NCBI RefSeq assembly: GCF_001989615.1
Contig: NZ_CP019067.1
Location: 1,116,001 to 1,180,000, forward strand
Origin: Halorientalis sp. IM1011
Lineage (GTDB): Archaea; Halobacteriota; Halobacteria; Halobacteriales; Haloarculaceae
Reading direction: 5' to 3'
DNA length: 64,000 bases
Under the pieces are notes generated by a model. It was not told where the DNA came from, did not search any database, and saw only the letters and a list, made by a program, of their open reading frames with translations. The stretch's first letter is position 1. Each line of letters opens with the position of its first letter. Of the stretch, positions 55,716-63,259 are shown in pieces. A program made the position numbers and the translations under genes.

Positions 55716-55729
55716 GCTGCGCGCGCAGC
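55716..55729. terminator. Perfect 14-base palindrome between convergent genes
   Basis: GCTGCGCGCGCAGC reads the same on both strands and lies between the ATPase and SWIM gene stops. It could act as a hairpin at mRNA ends or as a protein site. The 55661-55815 gap holds no gene I can support. Confidence 0.3.
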
Positions 55730-55815
55730 GAAGCGAGCACGGAGCGGAGGGTGGGGCGGTGGGCCGTGGGTGGTCTGGTCTACATCAAAAAGAAGAGCCA
55801 CCGCCACTGCAAACA

Positions 55816-56232
55816 TTAGTCCGGGAGGTCCCGCCGCCCTGTCCGGACACACTCCCAGCAGGGGAAGTCGTCTCTGAGCTCCTCACAGTCACAGTCGTTG
55901 TCGTCGTCGGACACCTCCGACTCACGCCCATCCTCGACTGCCGTCCCACCATCCGCTGCAACCGTCCCAGCGACTGCCGCATCTAACACCGGCTCCCGGA
56001 TGGCCACCGCAACCCGATGCTTGCACGCTCCATCGAGGTGAGCATCGGCCGGACACTCACACGCGGCTGGCAGTCCGTCCTCGATCGTCACCAGGTACTC
56101 GTGGTCGGCCGGGTTTTCGTGACTACAGTTCTGTACCACGACGCCGTCGTCACTGATCGCGAACTCGAAGGCTTCGTACTGGGCTCGCTTCGCTACTCGG
56201 GTCGTGAACTCCAACTGTTCCAGAGGATTCAT
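55816..56232 (-). CDS. SWIM zinc-finger protein
   Basis: A 138-residue protein. It has ACECPADAHLDGACKHRVAVA, the CxCx(n)CxH SWIM finger, at about residues 56-75. The N-terminal half is beta-rich (FEFAISDDGVVVQNCSHENP), and the C-terminal half is acidic with a Cys cluster (CDCEELRDDFPCWEC). SWIM proteins bind DNA or protein; small ones occur often in haloarchaeal plasmids. I chose ATG 56232 (MNPLEQLEFTTRV). A hairpin of the leader family lies 22 bases upstream. Confidence 0.85.
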   Translation of the reverse strand: MNPLEQLEFTTRVAKRAQYEAFEFAISDDGVVVQNCSHENPADHEYLVTIEDGLPAACECPADAHLDGACKHRVAVAIREPVLDAAVAGTVAADGGTAVEDGRESEVSDDDNDCDCEELRDDFPCWECVRTGRRDLPD

Positions 56233-56253
56233 CGAATCAGGGCACTCGCGAGA

Positions 56254-56273
56254 GCGCCCACCCATCGGGGCGC
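56254..56273 (-). promoter_or_regulatory. Leader hairpin before the SWIM gene
   Basis: GCGCCC-ACCCATCG-GGGCGC forms a six-base-pair stem. The start-proximal box CGAATCAG (56233-56240) is the same as in the TFB and ArdC leaders. The loop has the ACCC core of the other members. Confidence 0.5.
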
Positions 56274-56330
56274 GCCACAACCCCACGAATAGCTGCCAGA
56301 TGTCCCAGAAATAGCACACCGCTGTCCGAG

Positions 56331-56480
56331 TCAGGGGATCTCGTAGCGAGCGATCTCCGACGACCCACACTGCTGACACGACTCGGCCTCCCCGTCGACT
56401 GGGGTTCCACACCGCCGACACTCGAAGATGACTGAACGGCCTGCCGTGCCGAGCAAAACGCGCGACCAGAACCCCCTCAT
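56331..56480 (-). CDS. Small zinc-ribbon protein, 49 residues
   Basis: ATG to TGA encodes MRGFWSRVLLGTAGRSVIFE, then CRRCG ... CQQCG, and ends ARYEIP. The CxxC...CxxC pair and the ending are typical of tiny haloarchaeal zinc ribbons. Its ATG overlaps the TFB stop by four bases, so it is co-translated with TFB and may act with it. The function is unknown. Confidence 0.65.
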   Translation of the reverse strand: MRGFWSRVLLGTAGRSVIFECRRCGTPVDGEAESCQQCGSSEIARYEIP

Positions 56481-57412
56481 TTCGTCTGCAACAATCGCTC
56501 ACAAATCACATTGCGGTGCCCCCGAACTGTGGCTGCACAGACGTCGGCTGCATCAGCCAGATCAGCCTGCCGGACGTCGATCCCACGTTGACGTGCCGCG
56601 ACTGCCAGACAGCCCGCTGCGAACCCGGCCGGATGTCGGCCCGACACAAGACCACGCCCCTGGGCCTGCTCGGCGATGTCTGTCGCGACACACTGCGTTT
56701 CCGGTGAGATATCCAGCGCGGACGCCAGCTTCGGGACGAACGCCGCCGGCTGCTGTGGGGGAATCTGCAACCCGAGTTCGCGCTGCAGGACCAGGTACGC
56801 GTTCCGCACTCGTGATTGGCCGACACGGGAAACGGCCACGAACTCATCGATCGTCCGGGTCTGGCGTGCACACCGACAGGCTGTGTACACACAGGCCGTC
56901 GCCACCGACTCGATGGCCCGCCCGGGGAGGAGGCCCGCATCCTGTGCCGTCCGGAACAGCGTCGACGCCTGCTCACGGATGCTCCGGTCCAGACCCAGCG
57001 CCGCGACCATGCGCGCGATTTCGGTACAGCCATGGCCCAGATTCCGCTCGGCTTTCGACTGCCACTTCCCGCGCCGATGCTCGCGTCGCAACCGCGCCAG
57101 TTGCCGTCGTTTCCGCGCCGAGAGCGTGTTGCCTCGCGCGTCACGTTCGTGGCCGATCTCCGTCGAGAGCCCACGGTCGTGGCGCGTGTTCGTCAACGGC
57201 CGTCCCGTCCGCACAGTCGGATACTGCTCGTCGTCGGATCGTGGCCCACGTCGATCGAGGCGGGCGCGTTCGATGAGTAACCCACAGTGCTCACACCGTG
57301 TTTCGCCAGCGTCGGTGATGATCTGTCCATTGCACTCCGGACAGTCCTCGGTCGGACACTGTCCGGCCGTTACCTCGTCGAAGCCATCTGCGTAGATGTC
57401 TCTCGTTGCCAT
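56477..57412 (-). CDS. tfb: Transcription initiation factor IIB (TFB), element-borne
   Basis: A 311-residue TFB. Zinc ribbon at C24, C27, C40, C43, then a basic region and two cyclin repeats (about 110-205 and 215-305; SIREQASTLFRTAQDAGLLP and AESVATACVYTACRC-type segments, in order). TFB bridges TBP/promoter and RNA polymerase. The repeat ends carry divergent residues, so promoter preference may differ from the host TFBs. It is next to plasmid genes and probably lets the element control its own promoters. The leader has hairpin element 1. Confidence 0.92.
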   Translation of the reverse strand: MATRDIYADGFDEVTAGQCPTEDCPECNGQIITDAGETRCEHCGLLIERARLDRRGPRSDDEQYPTVRTGRPLTNTRHDRGLSTEIGHERDARGNTLSARKRRQLARLRREHRRGKWQSKAERNLGHGCTEIARMVAALGLDRSIREQASTLFRTAQDAGLLPGRAIESVATACVYTACRCARQTRTIDEFVAVSRVGQSRVRNAYLVLQRELGLQIPPQQPAAFVPKLASALDISPETQCVATDIAEQAQGRGLVSGRHPAGFAAGCLAVAARQRGIDVRQADLADAADVCAATVRGHRNVICERLLQTK

Positions 57413-57712
57413 CTCGAATCAGCGCGACCACTGTGTGTGGCCCCGCACCCCTTCTGGGGCCACAACCCAACACGCTCGCACTGCGGTCTCAGTGGTGCTG
57501 CAAACCGCCTCCTACGAGGGTGGCATCTCACGAGCGGGCAGATTGTAGCAACACCTGCCGAAACGACGTGACCGACAGGGCGAGTGCCACTGGGCCGTCC
57601 GAAAATCGGCGTCTTCGGGATCGCGAGGATCGGAGATTCTCGAACGACTTGACCCCGAGACGCTACACGAACCACGTCATTCCAGAGATCGTAATGGTTT
57701 TCAAGTTATCGG
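57413..57712. other. Intergenic region between TFB and MNT genes
   Basis: This 300-base divergent gap holds the TFB leader hairpin (57436-57464) at one end and the palindrome before the MNT gene at the other. The middle has no gene I can support, although one plus-strand frame near 57645-57720 reads EILERLDPETLHEP before a stop. Confidence 0.6.
57436..57464 (-). promoter_or_regulatory. Leader hairpin element 1, before TFB
   Basis: TGTGGCCCC pairs with GGGGCCACA (nine pairs) around the 11-base loop GCACCCCTTCT. It lies 24 bases before the TFB ATG, with the 22-base start-proximal stretch (57410-57431) between, almost the same as before the ArdC gene. Confidence 0.75.
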
Positions 57713-57725
57713 ACACTCTTAGTGT
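57713..57725 (+). promoter_or_regulatory. Palindromic operator candidate at the MNT start
   Basis: ACACT-CTT-AGTGT ends two bases before the MNT ATG. The upstream T/A-rich DNA (TTTTCAAGTTAT) is a likely TATA region. The MNT protein has an N-terminal HTH, so this could be its own binding site. Confidence 0.45.
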
Positions 57726-57727
57726 AT

Positions 57728-58447
57728 ATGGGCACTGGAGGTGACCAGTCTGTTGGATTGCACCTCTCCTTCCCGTTTGGTGAGGAGCAGGTGTTCCGGT
57801 ACGAGGCAATGGAGGACGTGCTCGAGCTTCTCATTCGCAATCCATTCAGGGAGTTCTCTGTGCGTCAACTGCGCGACATCACGGATAACGGCTCGAAGAC
57901 GACGTCGCGTGCGGTCGACCTGCTCCAGCAGCTGGCACTCGTGCGCGTCGACGAAAGTGGACGCAGTAAGCGTGTGCGCGTGAACCGCGAACGGGTTATG
58001 ATCCCGGACGAGCCACTGTTCACGCTCCCTCAGGATGAATTCCGCGAACCGGTACGAGCGTTTGCCGAACGGGTTCGCACAGAGGTGCCGTCGTTTTCGG
58101 CACTGGTCGTGTTCGGAAGTGTCGCACGCGGTGATGCCGACCGTCGCAGCGACATCGACGTCTGGATACTGATTGACAACGACGACGATCTCCTACAGGC
58201 GCGGCGCACAGCCACCGACATCGCCGTCGATCTTGGTGAGCAGCGATTCGGTGACGAAGGGCACCGGTACGAGTTCGAGGTGTTGGTCGAATCCGTGGCG
58301 TCGGCAGCGAGTCACGGCGAAGCGGACGATGGGATCGACGAGGTGCTGGCCGAGGGCGTAGTGATCGAGAATTCCAGCGCTTTGGGACGCGTGAAAGACG
58401 TCGTGTTGGGCGATGCCACTGCCGAAGAGGTGGTCGGCGATGAGTGA
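57728..58447 (+). CDS. HTH-nucleotidyltransferase (MNT) antitoxin
   Basis: A 239-residue protein. N-terminal winged helix (about 25-90; EFSVRQLRDITDNGSKTTSR), then an MNT-type nucleotidyltransferase with VFGSVARG and RRSDIDVWIL (about 125-150; the GSx10D-x-D motif). MNT antitoxins AMPylate and block their HEPN partner. Here the fused HTH may also regulate the operon. The stop overlaps the HEPN gene start by eight bases. ATG 57728 (MGTGGDQSV) is preferred to a GTG six bases upstream. Confidence 0.85.
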   Translation: MGTGGDQSVGLHLSFPFGEEQVFRYEAMEDVLELLIRNPFREFSVRQLRDITDNGSKTTSRAVDLLQQLALVRVDESGRSKRVRVNRERVMIPDEPLFTLPQDEFREPVRAFAERVRTEVPSFSALVVFGSVARGDADRRSDIDVWILIDNDDDLLQARRTATDIAVDLGEQRFGDEGHRYEFEVLVESVASAASHGEADDGIDEVLAEGVVIENSSALGRVKDVVLGDATAEEVVGDE

Positions 58448-58925
58448 TGCGGATCCTTGCAGCGACGCGTTGAGCGCCGCCGTGGCGGCGTTCAGCCGGC
58501 GCGGCAGCATTGAACCAGGACTGGACGTCGAGGGCGAAGCGCTTCTGCAGTTGCGGAAAGGATGTCGCATCTTAGACGGAATTCGAGCGCTACGGGACAT
58601 CGACCGTCACCATACGCTGGTGGTTGAGGGATCGTTCGCCGCGCTCGAGCGGACGGTACAGTTCTATGTGGTCGACAGCGAACTCGCAGAAACAACCGAT
58701 CTGATAAACCACGAGGACACCTTCGAGTACGGTGTGCAGGCTGGCGTGTTCTCAGAGTCGACGAAAGACGAACTGGTTGAACTCTGGCAAAACTACCGCA
58801 ACGGAACATACTACCAGCAGGAGCGTGCGACCGCGGAGCAGGCCGAAGCGATGCTGGTATACGCCGAGTGTATGCACGACCATATCCCGAAGCTTGCTGG
58901 CCGGAAACACGACTGCATCTGTTGA
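58440..58925 (+). CDS. HEPN-domain protein, toxin partner of MNT
   Basis: A 161-residue all-helical protein. It overlaps the MNT gene, and the helices and the region WQNYRNGTYYQQERAT match HEPN-type proteins. The conserved Arg-Asn is present, although the RX4-6H His of the classical RNase motif is not in the expected place. It may be a toxin ribonuclease with a variant motif, or a non-catalytic member. ATG start MSDADPCSDALSAAV is preferred because of the coupling to MNT. Confidence 0.75.
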   Translation: MSDADPCSDALSAAVAAFSRRGSIEPGLDVEGEALLQLRKGCRILDGIRALRDIDRHHTLVVEGSFAALERTVQFYVVDSELAETTDLINHEDTFEYGVQAGVFSESTKDELVELWQNYRNGTYYQQERATAEQAEAMLVYAECMHDHIPKLAGRKHDCIC

Positions 58926-58983
58926 TGTCGAAAACCGGCCATGGTAATGTTAGAGCCAGTCTCTGGGCACCGCGTAGGACTTA

Positions 58984-58996
58984 TACTACAGTAGTA
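58984..58996 (+). promoter_or_regulatory. Palindromic operator candidate before vapB
   Basis: TACTACAGTAGTA is a perfect palindrome in the A/T-rich promoter, 14 bases before the ATG, next to TACATGTA. RHH antitoxins bind such sites, so autoregulation is likely. Confidence 0.45.
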
Positions 58997-59009
58997 CATG
59001 TAATACACC

Positions 59010-59267
59010 ATGGGAAGCGTCAGTTTCCGTGTCCCCGACGAGGTGAAAGCACGGATGGAAGAACACGACGAGGTAAACTGGAGTGCAGTGCTCCGTGACC
59101 ACATCGAGGAGGAACTACACAGTCTGGAATCGCGGAATATCGCCCACGCGGTTGCGACCAGCGAGCGATTGAGCAGTGCCATCGACGCCGACGAGGTGGC
59201 GACGACCAACACAGCGGAAACGATCCGGGAGTTCCGCGACACCCGATACGGAGAGGAACGGACCTGA
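59010..59267 (+). CDS. Ribbon-helix-helix VapB-type antitoxin
   Basis: An 85-residue protein. MGSVSFRVPDEVKARMEEHD is the RHH beta strand and first helix, followed by WSAVLRDHIEEEL and a disordered toxin-binding tail with Asp/Thr-rich residues. It should neutralise the VapC next door and repress the operon. The stop shares one base with the vapC ATG (TGATG). Confidence 0.88.
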   Translation: MGSVSFRVPDEVKARMEEHDEVNWSAVLRDHIEEELHSLESRNIAHAVATSERLSSAIDADEVATTNTAETIREFRDTRYGEERT

Positions 59268-59686
59268 TGGCGGACATCGTCGTCGACACCAGCACTGTCG
59301 TGAAGTGGTACATTCCCGAACAGCATCACGAACAGGCCCGCACACTCCGCGACGATTTCCTCAACGGAAAGCACGACCTGTGCGCACCGGCGCTCATGCC
59401 CTTCGAGGCGGTCAATGCACTCAACTACAGCGGCCACTACGATGGTGAACGACTCCGCGAGGCCGCAAACTCACTCGACAACTACGGTATCGAACTCGTC
59501 TCGTTCGGGTCGGTCGGCCCCATCGCGGAGATTACGAATGCCGTTGACATCACGGCCTACGACGCTGCCTACGTCGCACTCGCCGTCGAACGAGATGCGA
59601 CAGCCTACACCGCCGATGGAAATCTCTTGCAGGATCTAGATGGGAGTGAGTACGAGGACACCGTCGCCCACATCCAGACCTACTGA
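59267..59686 (+). CDS. vapC: PIN-domain VapC-type toxin
   Basis: A 139-residue PIN RNase. Active-site acids: Asp in IVVDTSTVVKWY, Glu in PFEAVNAL, Asp in TAYDAAYVALA, and Asp in YTADGNLLQDLD. Length is typical. It overlaps vapB by one base. VapC toxins cut specific RNAs and slow growth when the antitoxin is lost; on a plasmid they stabilise inheritance. Confidence 0.92.
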   Translation: MADIVVDTSTVVKWYIPEQHHEQARTLRDDFLNGKHDLCAPALMPFEAVNALNYSGHYDGERLREAANSLDNYGIELVSFGSVGPIAEITNAVDITAYDAAYVALAVERDATAYTADGNLLQDLDGSEYEDTVAHIQTY

Positions 59687-59756
59687 GTGCTGAGTTGCGT
59701 TTCCTGCTGCATCCAGCCTCTGTATCTTGCACATCACTCCCCGCTTGATGAACTAC

Positions 59757-60335
59757 TTAGTCCGCTTCGTCCTCAGCCTCTGTCAGTAACTCAGTCAGCC
59801 TGTCGCGTCTAGTATCAAGATCGTGCTGGTCGGCGATATCGAGTGCGGCGAGAACGGCCCCATCGTTCGTGATCCCATCCGCTGCGAGTTTCCAGAGTCG
59901 GGTGACTGCGGCCGCTTCGTCCGTGTCGCACCGATGGAGATCGGGAACGAGATCGAGACTCAGTTGCTTCCAGTCAGTGGCTGTTCCAGTGAGTTCTAAC
60001 GACCAGTCGTCGATAGCTCCGTCACGCTGGTAGCCGTCCATCGCGTGATCGGCGAGGAGATCGTCGACGATCACGGGCTTGCAAACAGTTGGGCCGTTCC
60101 CGTCGAACATTGGATCGACGACTGTCTCGAACGCGTCAGCCGACCGGATCTCCCGTTCGATGTGCAGGCTAACACTGTCGTGCTCCGCGAGGATACTCGC
60201 CGCCTCGTCGTCGCTCACCTGCCGGGTGAACGTCGCGGGTCCGGACGCAACGACTGTCAGTTCCGGCACCGATGTGTCTGGTGTTGTCTGTGCGTGTGTG
60301 GTATCGGTCGTGGATTCGGGTACCTCCGAACTCAT
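59757..60335 (-). CDS. Hypothetical acidic protein, 192 residues
   Basis: A soluble, acidic protein with a Thr/Ser-rich N-terminus (MSSEVPESTTDTTHAQTTPD) and helical C-terminal half (ALDIADQHDLDTRRDRLTEL). It has no clear motif. It is probably plasmid-borne. ATG 60335 is chosen because the frame upstream does not look conserved. A GC hairpin lies upstream (60356-60373). I do not assign a function. Confidence 0.65.
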   Translation of the reverse strand: MSSEVPESTTDTTHAQTTPDTSVPELTVVASGPATFTRQVSDDEAASILAEHDSVSLHIEREIRSADAFETVVDPMFDGNGPTVCKPVIVDDLLADHAMDGYQRDGAIDDWSLELTGTATDWKQLSLDLVPDLHRCDTDEAAAVTRLWKLAADGITNDGAVLAALDIADQHDLDTRRDRLTELLTEAEDEAD

Positions 60336-60355
60336 CGTTTCTTGAGGGCATTGCT

Positions 60356-60373
60356 CCCTCCGCCCATGGAGGG
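60356..60373 (-). promoter_or_regulatory. Hairpin before the 192-residue gene, weak family member
   Basis: CCCTCC-GCCCAT-GGAGGG forms a six-base-pair stem about 20 bases before the ATG. The loop is shorter than in the other leaders, and the CGAATCAG box is missing. Placed as a possible fifth member. Confidence 0.3.
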
Positions 60374-60554
60374 GAGACAAAAACATGGACGCTTGGAGTA
60401 GATCAGAATGGACACGTAGCTGTATGCTTAGGGCGACATACAACGGTTCACATACAGATCCTTCGCCCCTCAATTTGATTAGTACAGGGTCTTAGAAAAT
60501 CGTAAACAGAGAATAAATCGAGTTTCTGGCAGCTTAAAAATTGACCAAATATGA

Positions 60555-60836
60555 TTATCCGAGAAAATGGGCCTCTAGATGGTGATCTGACCAATTCTCC
60601 ATATTGTCGAATTCTTCGTCACATTCCGGACAAAAATGCGTATCTTCTGTGTTTTCTGTGTCTCTTGTCTGGTGTACTGTCTCCACGTCTCGTAGAAGAT
60701 TCCTACGTGATAAATAATCTGCAACTAGGGCAGGTGATGTATCGGCAGCTTCAGCGATCTCCTTGGTTGACCAGCCCTTCTCTATATAATATTCCTTGAG
60801 AATGCTCCTATCTCTCCAATTTGATATGTCAGACAC
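60555..60836 (-). CDS. HTH protein with C-terminal C2H2 zinc finger
   Basis: A 93-residue protein. N-terminal HTH region (ILKEYYIEKGWSTKEIAEA, then DTSPALVADYLSRRNLL), and a C-terminal CPECDEEFDNMENWSDHHLEAH, a C2H2-type finger. It is AT-rich compared with the neighbours, so it may have a different origin. It is probably a DNA-binding regulator. The 60837-61025 gap shows nothing I can identify. Confidence 0.7.
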   Translation of the reverse strand: MSDISNWRDRSILKEYYIEKGWSTKEIAEAADTSPALVADYLSRRNLLRDVETVHQTRDTENTEDTHFCPECDEEFDNMENWSDHHLEAHFLG

Positions 60837-61025
60837 AACCTAATAATAAAACTCTAATTATAAGTATGTGCTGAACGACGGCGTGTTTCTAACAGTCGGT
60901 TTTCAGACACACTGAGCAGGCGATTCATTCCCGGACCTCTCGAAATCAATCACCCTGGGAATTGTTCTATGACAGCCTGTGAATACTGTTCAGGGTTCAG
61001 AAGTCGATGAGGCGTGTGATCGCCG

Positions 61026-61964
61026 CTACGTTGTGCTGTCCCCCAGTTGGTCGTTGACTGCGTCGATAACCGCCGTTGCCGTCGTACTGATCCGCTGCAG
61101 TCGGTCAGTTATGGTGTCTGTCTCTTCGTCAGCCCACGCCGCCAGGTAGAACGCGGCGTTACGGGTATCGAGTCCGAAGTACCGACCGACGACGTACGCC
61201 ACTGCTTCGGCCTCGACCTCTCGTTTCGCCCGTTCGCTGTCGTCGTTGACCTGAAAGTGCAACAGCGCGTGTGCGTACTCGTGGATCAGTGTCGTCGCCA
61301 GATCCGCGTCGTTCGCTCTATTCTTTGCCTTCACGACTGGCCACTCGTCCCGTCCTGACTGACTACAGACACCCTTGGCACCCGGCTGGGACCAGTCGGA
61401 CTCAGCCACGATCTGAACCTCGACATCGAGAGCGGACGCAGCCGACTGTAGTGCGTCGACCAGGTCGGCTCCATCGCCGTACGTCTCAGTGTCGAGCTCC
61501 GGGAGCGGCTCACCTTCGGTCTGGGAGACGTCGAACACTGGTGCGGGCTTGAACCCGACCAGCCCCTCGTCCCACTCCTCCGGTGGTGTCTCGTCGTACT
61601 CACAGTCTGACTGGTCGTGGTAGCTCGGCGAGTTCTCACACTCCGGGCAACGCGTCGTGATGATCGGTGCCCAGACCCAGATGGCCGACTCGCCCTCTGT
61701 GACGTGTCTGTCGAACTCTTCCTGCCAAGTCCGGTAGCCCGCGACCTTCGTCGCCTCCGGACACTGCTGTTTGATCAAGAGCGTATTCCGATGCGAGTAG
61801 TCGTGGAACCGACTCTGGACATCCAGCCACGCCTGGAACTCCGCGCTGGCCTGTGCGTCGTCGACGAGGTCGGTGAGGTCCTCGACCCACTCGTCGATGG
61901 TCGCTCGCATCTGTTCGTCACGCGTCTCGCGGTCGTCGAATGTCGTGTTGTCACTAGTCGCCAT
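61026..61964 (-). CDS. ArdC-like antirestriction protein with M-metallopeptidase motif
   Basis: A 312-residue protein. The N-terminal part matches ArdC ssDNA-binding domains (SRFHDYSHRNTLLIKQQCPE, GYRTWQEEF). An extra cysteine-rich insert follows (TRCPECENSPSYHDQSDCEY). The C-terminal half has an HExxH metallopeptidase motif (LIHEYAHALLHF) and a further EAEAVAYVVG. ArdC proteins shield incoming single-stranded DNA from restriction. This supports transfer by conjugation. The leader has hairpin element 2. Confidence 0.88.
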   Translation of the reverse strand: MATSDNTTFDDRETRDEQMRATIDEWVEDLTDLVDDAQASAEFQAWLDVQSRFHDYSHRNTLLIKQQCPEATKVAGYRTWQEEFDRHVTEGESAIWVWAPIITTRCPECENSPSYHDQSDCEYDETPPEEWDEGLVGFKPAPVFDVSQTEGEPLPELDTETYGDGADLVDALQSAASALDVEVQIVAESDWSQPGAKGVCSQSGRDEWPVVKAKNRANDADLATTLIHEYAHALLHFQVNDDSERAKREVEAEAVAYVVGRYFGLDTRNAAFYLAAWADEETDTITDRLQRISTTATAVIDAVNDQLGDSTT

Positions 61965-61989
61965 CTCGAATCAGCGCGACCACCGCGTG

Positions 61990-62013
61990 TGGCCCCGCAC
62001 CCCTCGGGGGCCA
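61990..62013 (-). promoter_or_regulatory. Leader hairpin element 2, before the ArdC gene
   Basis: TGGCCCC pairs with GGGGCCA around the loop GCACCCCTCG. It lies 26 bases before the ATG, and the start-proximal 22 bases match those of element 1. A TATA-like tract (TATTATTGG on the gene strand) lies just upstream, so the hairpin should be in or near the 5' leader. Confidence 0.75.
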
Positions 62014-62109
62014 ATAATAGCTACAAACAGCGTCGTTTGCCCAGGAGCGGTGAAAATCTCGTATGGACGCCCGCAAACTTATTTCTCAACACGATAAGGT
62101 GGTGACAAG

Positions 62110-63213
62110 ATGGGTAATCGGCATCGACGCAGGCATCACTACTCGCCCTGGGAGGTCGTCACAACGCTGACCGTACTCTTTTCGCTCGGCATTCTGGGGC
62201 TCCGCGTCGCCGGGTCCGCACCGATTACCACCAACGCCGTAACTATGATCGTCATCACTGCCGCAGCCGTTGCGATCGGAGGCTATATTCTCCACTACCT
62301 GCTCCGGCCCCTCCGAGATGTGTGCAGCCGTGTCTGGCGATGGCTTCTGACCACGCTGGCCCCCGGCCCCGCCTCACCACGATCCTGTCCATCGTGTGGT
62401 CAATACATCCGGAGACAGGGTGGAGATTCCGTCCTCACGTGCCACAGCTGTGGCTGGACAATTGGAATCCCTGGATTACGACTGGTCCGACGGTCCCGAC
62501 ATCTCCACACAGGCATTGAGACCCTGGGACGATGGCTGAGCCAGACCGGGATGGTCGTGCTTGGCTTTGCGATTGTTGTGGTGCTTATCGCGAACGCTTT
62601 CGGGACCGGTGTCGCACCACTCGATGCCGCCGCGTACAACCTTGTCAACGACGACACAACGACTGCGTCACAGGTCCACGACGACATCGGTGGCATCACG
62701 CCACAGCAAGAGTCGGATGACACCACCACTGGTGGATCTGACGACACTGAGATGCAGGGTGGCCTGGATCGAGCGAACCTCGAGCAGAGAATTCATGCCG
62801 AAATCAATAGCGTGCGTGACGACCACGGATTGCCGCCGATCTCATTCGATACCGACCTCCGGAAGATCGCCCGCTATCACTCCAAGGACATGGCCGACAA
62901 CGAGTACTTTGCCCACGAGGCGCCCAATGGTGAGACGGTGGAAGATCGGTATGCCAAGTTCGACTATTCCTGTCGTGGGTCGGGTGAAAACATCCTCTAC
63001 ACCTATTACGAGGAGCGAATCGACACGAAGCAAGGCGAAGTCTATCACTCCTCACCCGACGAACTGGCCGAGGGTGTGGTCACCCAGTGGATGAACTCGC
63101 CAGGCCATCGGGAGAACATCCTTCGATCACGCTGGAACCGAGAGGGGGTCGGTGTCTACGTCACCGAAACCGAGGAGGGGACGCGTGTCTACGTGACGCA
63201 GAATTTCTGCTGA
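62110..63213 (+). CDS. Membrane protein with zinc ribbon and external CAP (SCP/PR1) domain
   Basis: A 367-residue protein. Helices at about 17-37 and 44-64, then a cytosolic zinc ribbon (C93, C96, C111, C114), a third helix (147-164), a Thr/Asp linker and a C-terminal CAP domain (about 224-367; INSVRDDHGLPP, ARYHSKDMADNEYFAHE, MNSPGHRENIL). Helix count places CAP outside and the zinc ribbon inside. CAP proteins often bind lipids or cleave peptides. Its place in the conjugative element suggests a surface role. A TATA-like ACTTATTT lies upstream. Confidence 0.85.
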   Translation: MGNRHRRRHHYSPWEVVTTLTVLFSLGILGLRVAGSAPITTNAVTMIVITAAAVAIGGYILHYLLRPLRDVCSRVWRWLLTTLAPGPASPRSCPSCGQYIRRQGGDSVLTCHSCGWTIGIPGLRLVRRSRHLHTGIETLGRWLSQTGMVVLGFAIVVVLIANAFGTGVAPLDAAAYNLVNDDTTTASQVHDDIGGITPQQESDDTTTGGSDDTEMQGGLDRANLEQRIHAEINSVRDDHGLPPISFDTDLRKIARYHSKDMADNEYFAHEAPNGETVEDRYAKFDYSCRGSGENILYTYYEERIDTKQGEVYHSSPDELAEGVVTQWMNSPGHRENILRSRWNREGVGVYVTETEEGTRVYVTQNFC

Positions 63214-63259
63214 GGAATCGGTTAGTCTCCGACCACAGTCAGTTGAGAGAGACGGATGT

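Noticed and set aside
56233-56502. Longer N-terminus for the SWIM protein
   Set aside because: The extension crosses the leader hairpin and the small zinc-ribbon gene in another frame and has no conserved content.
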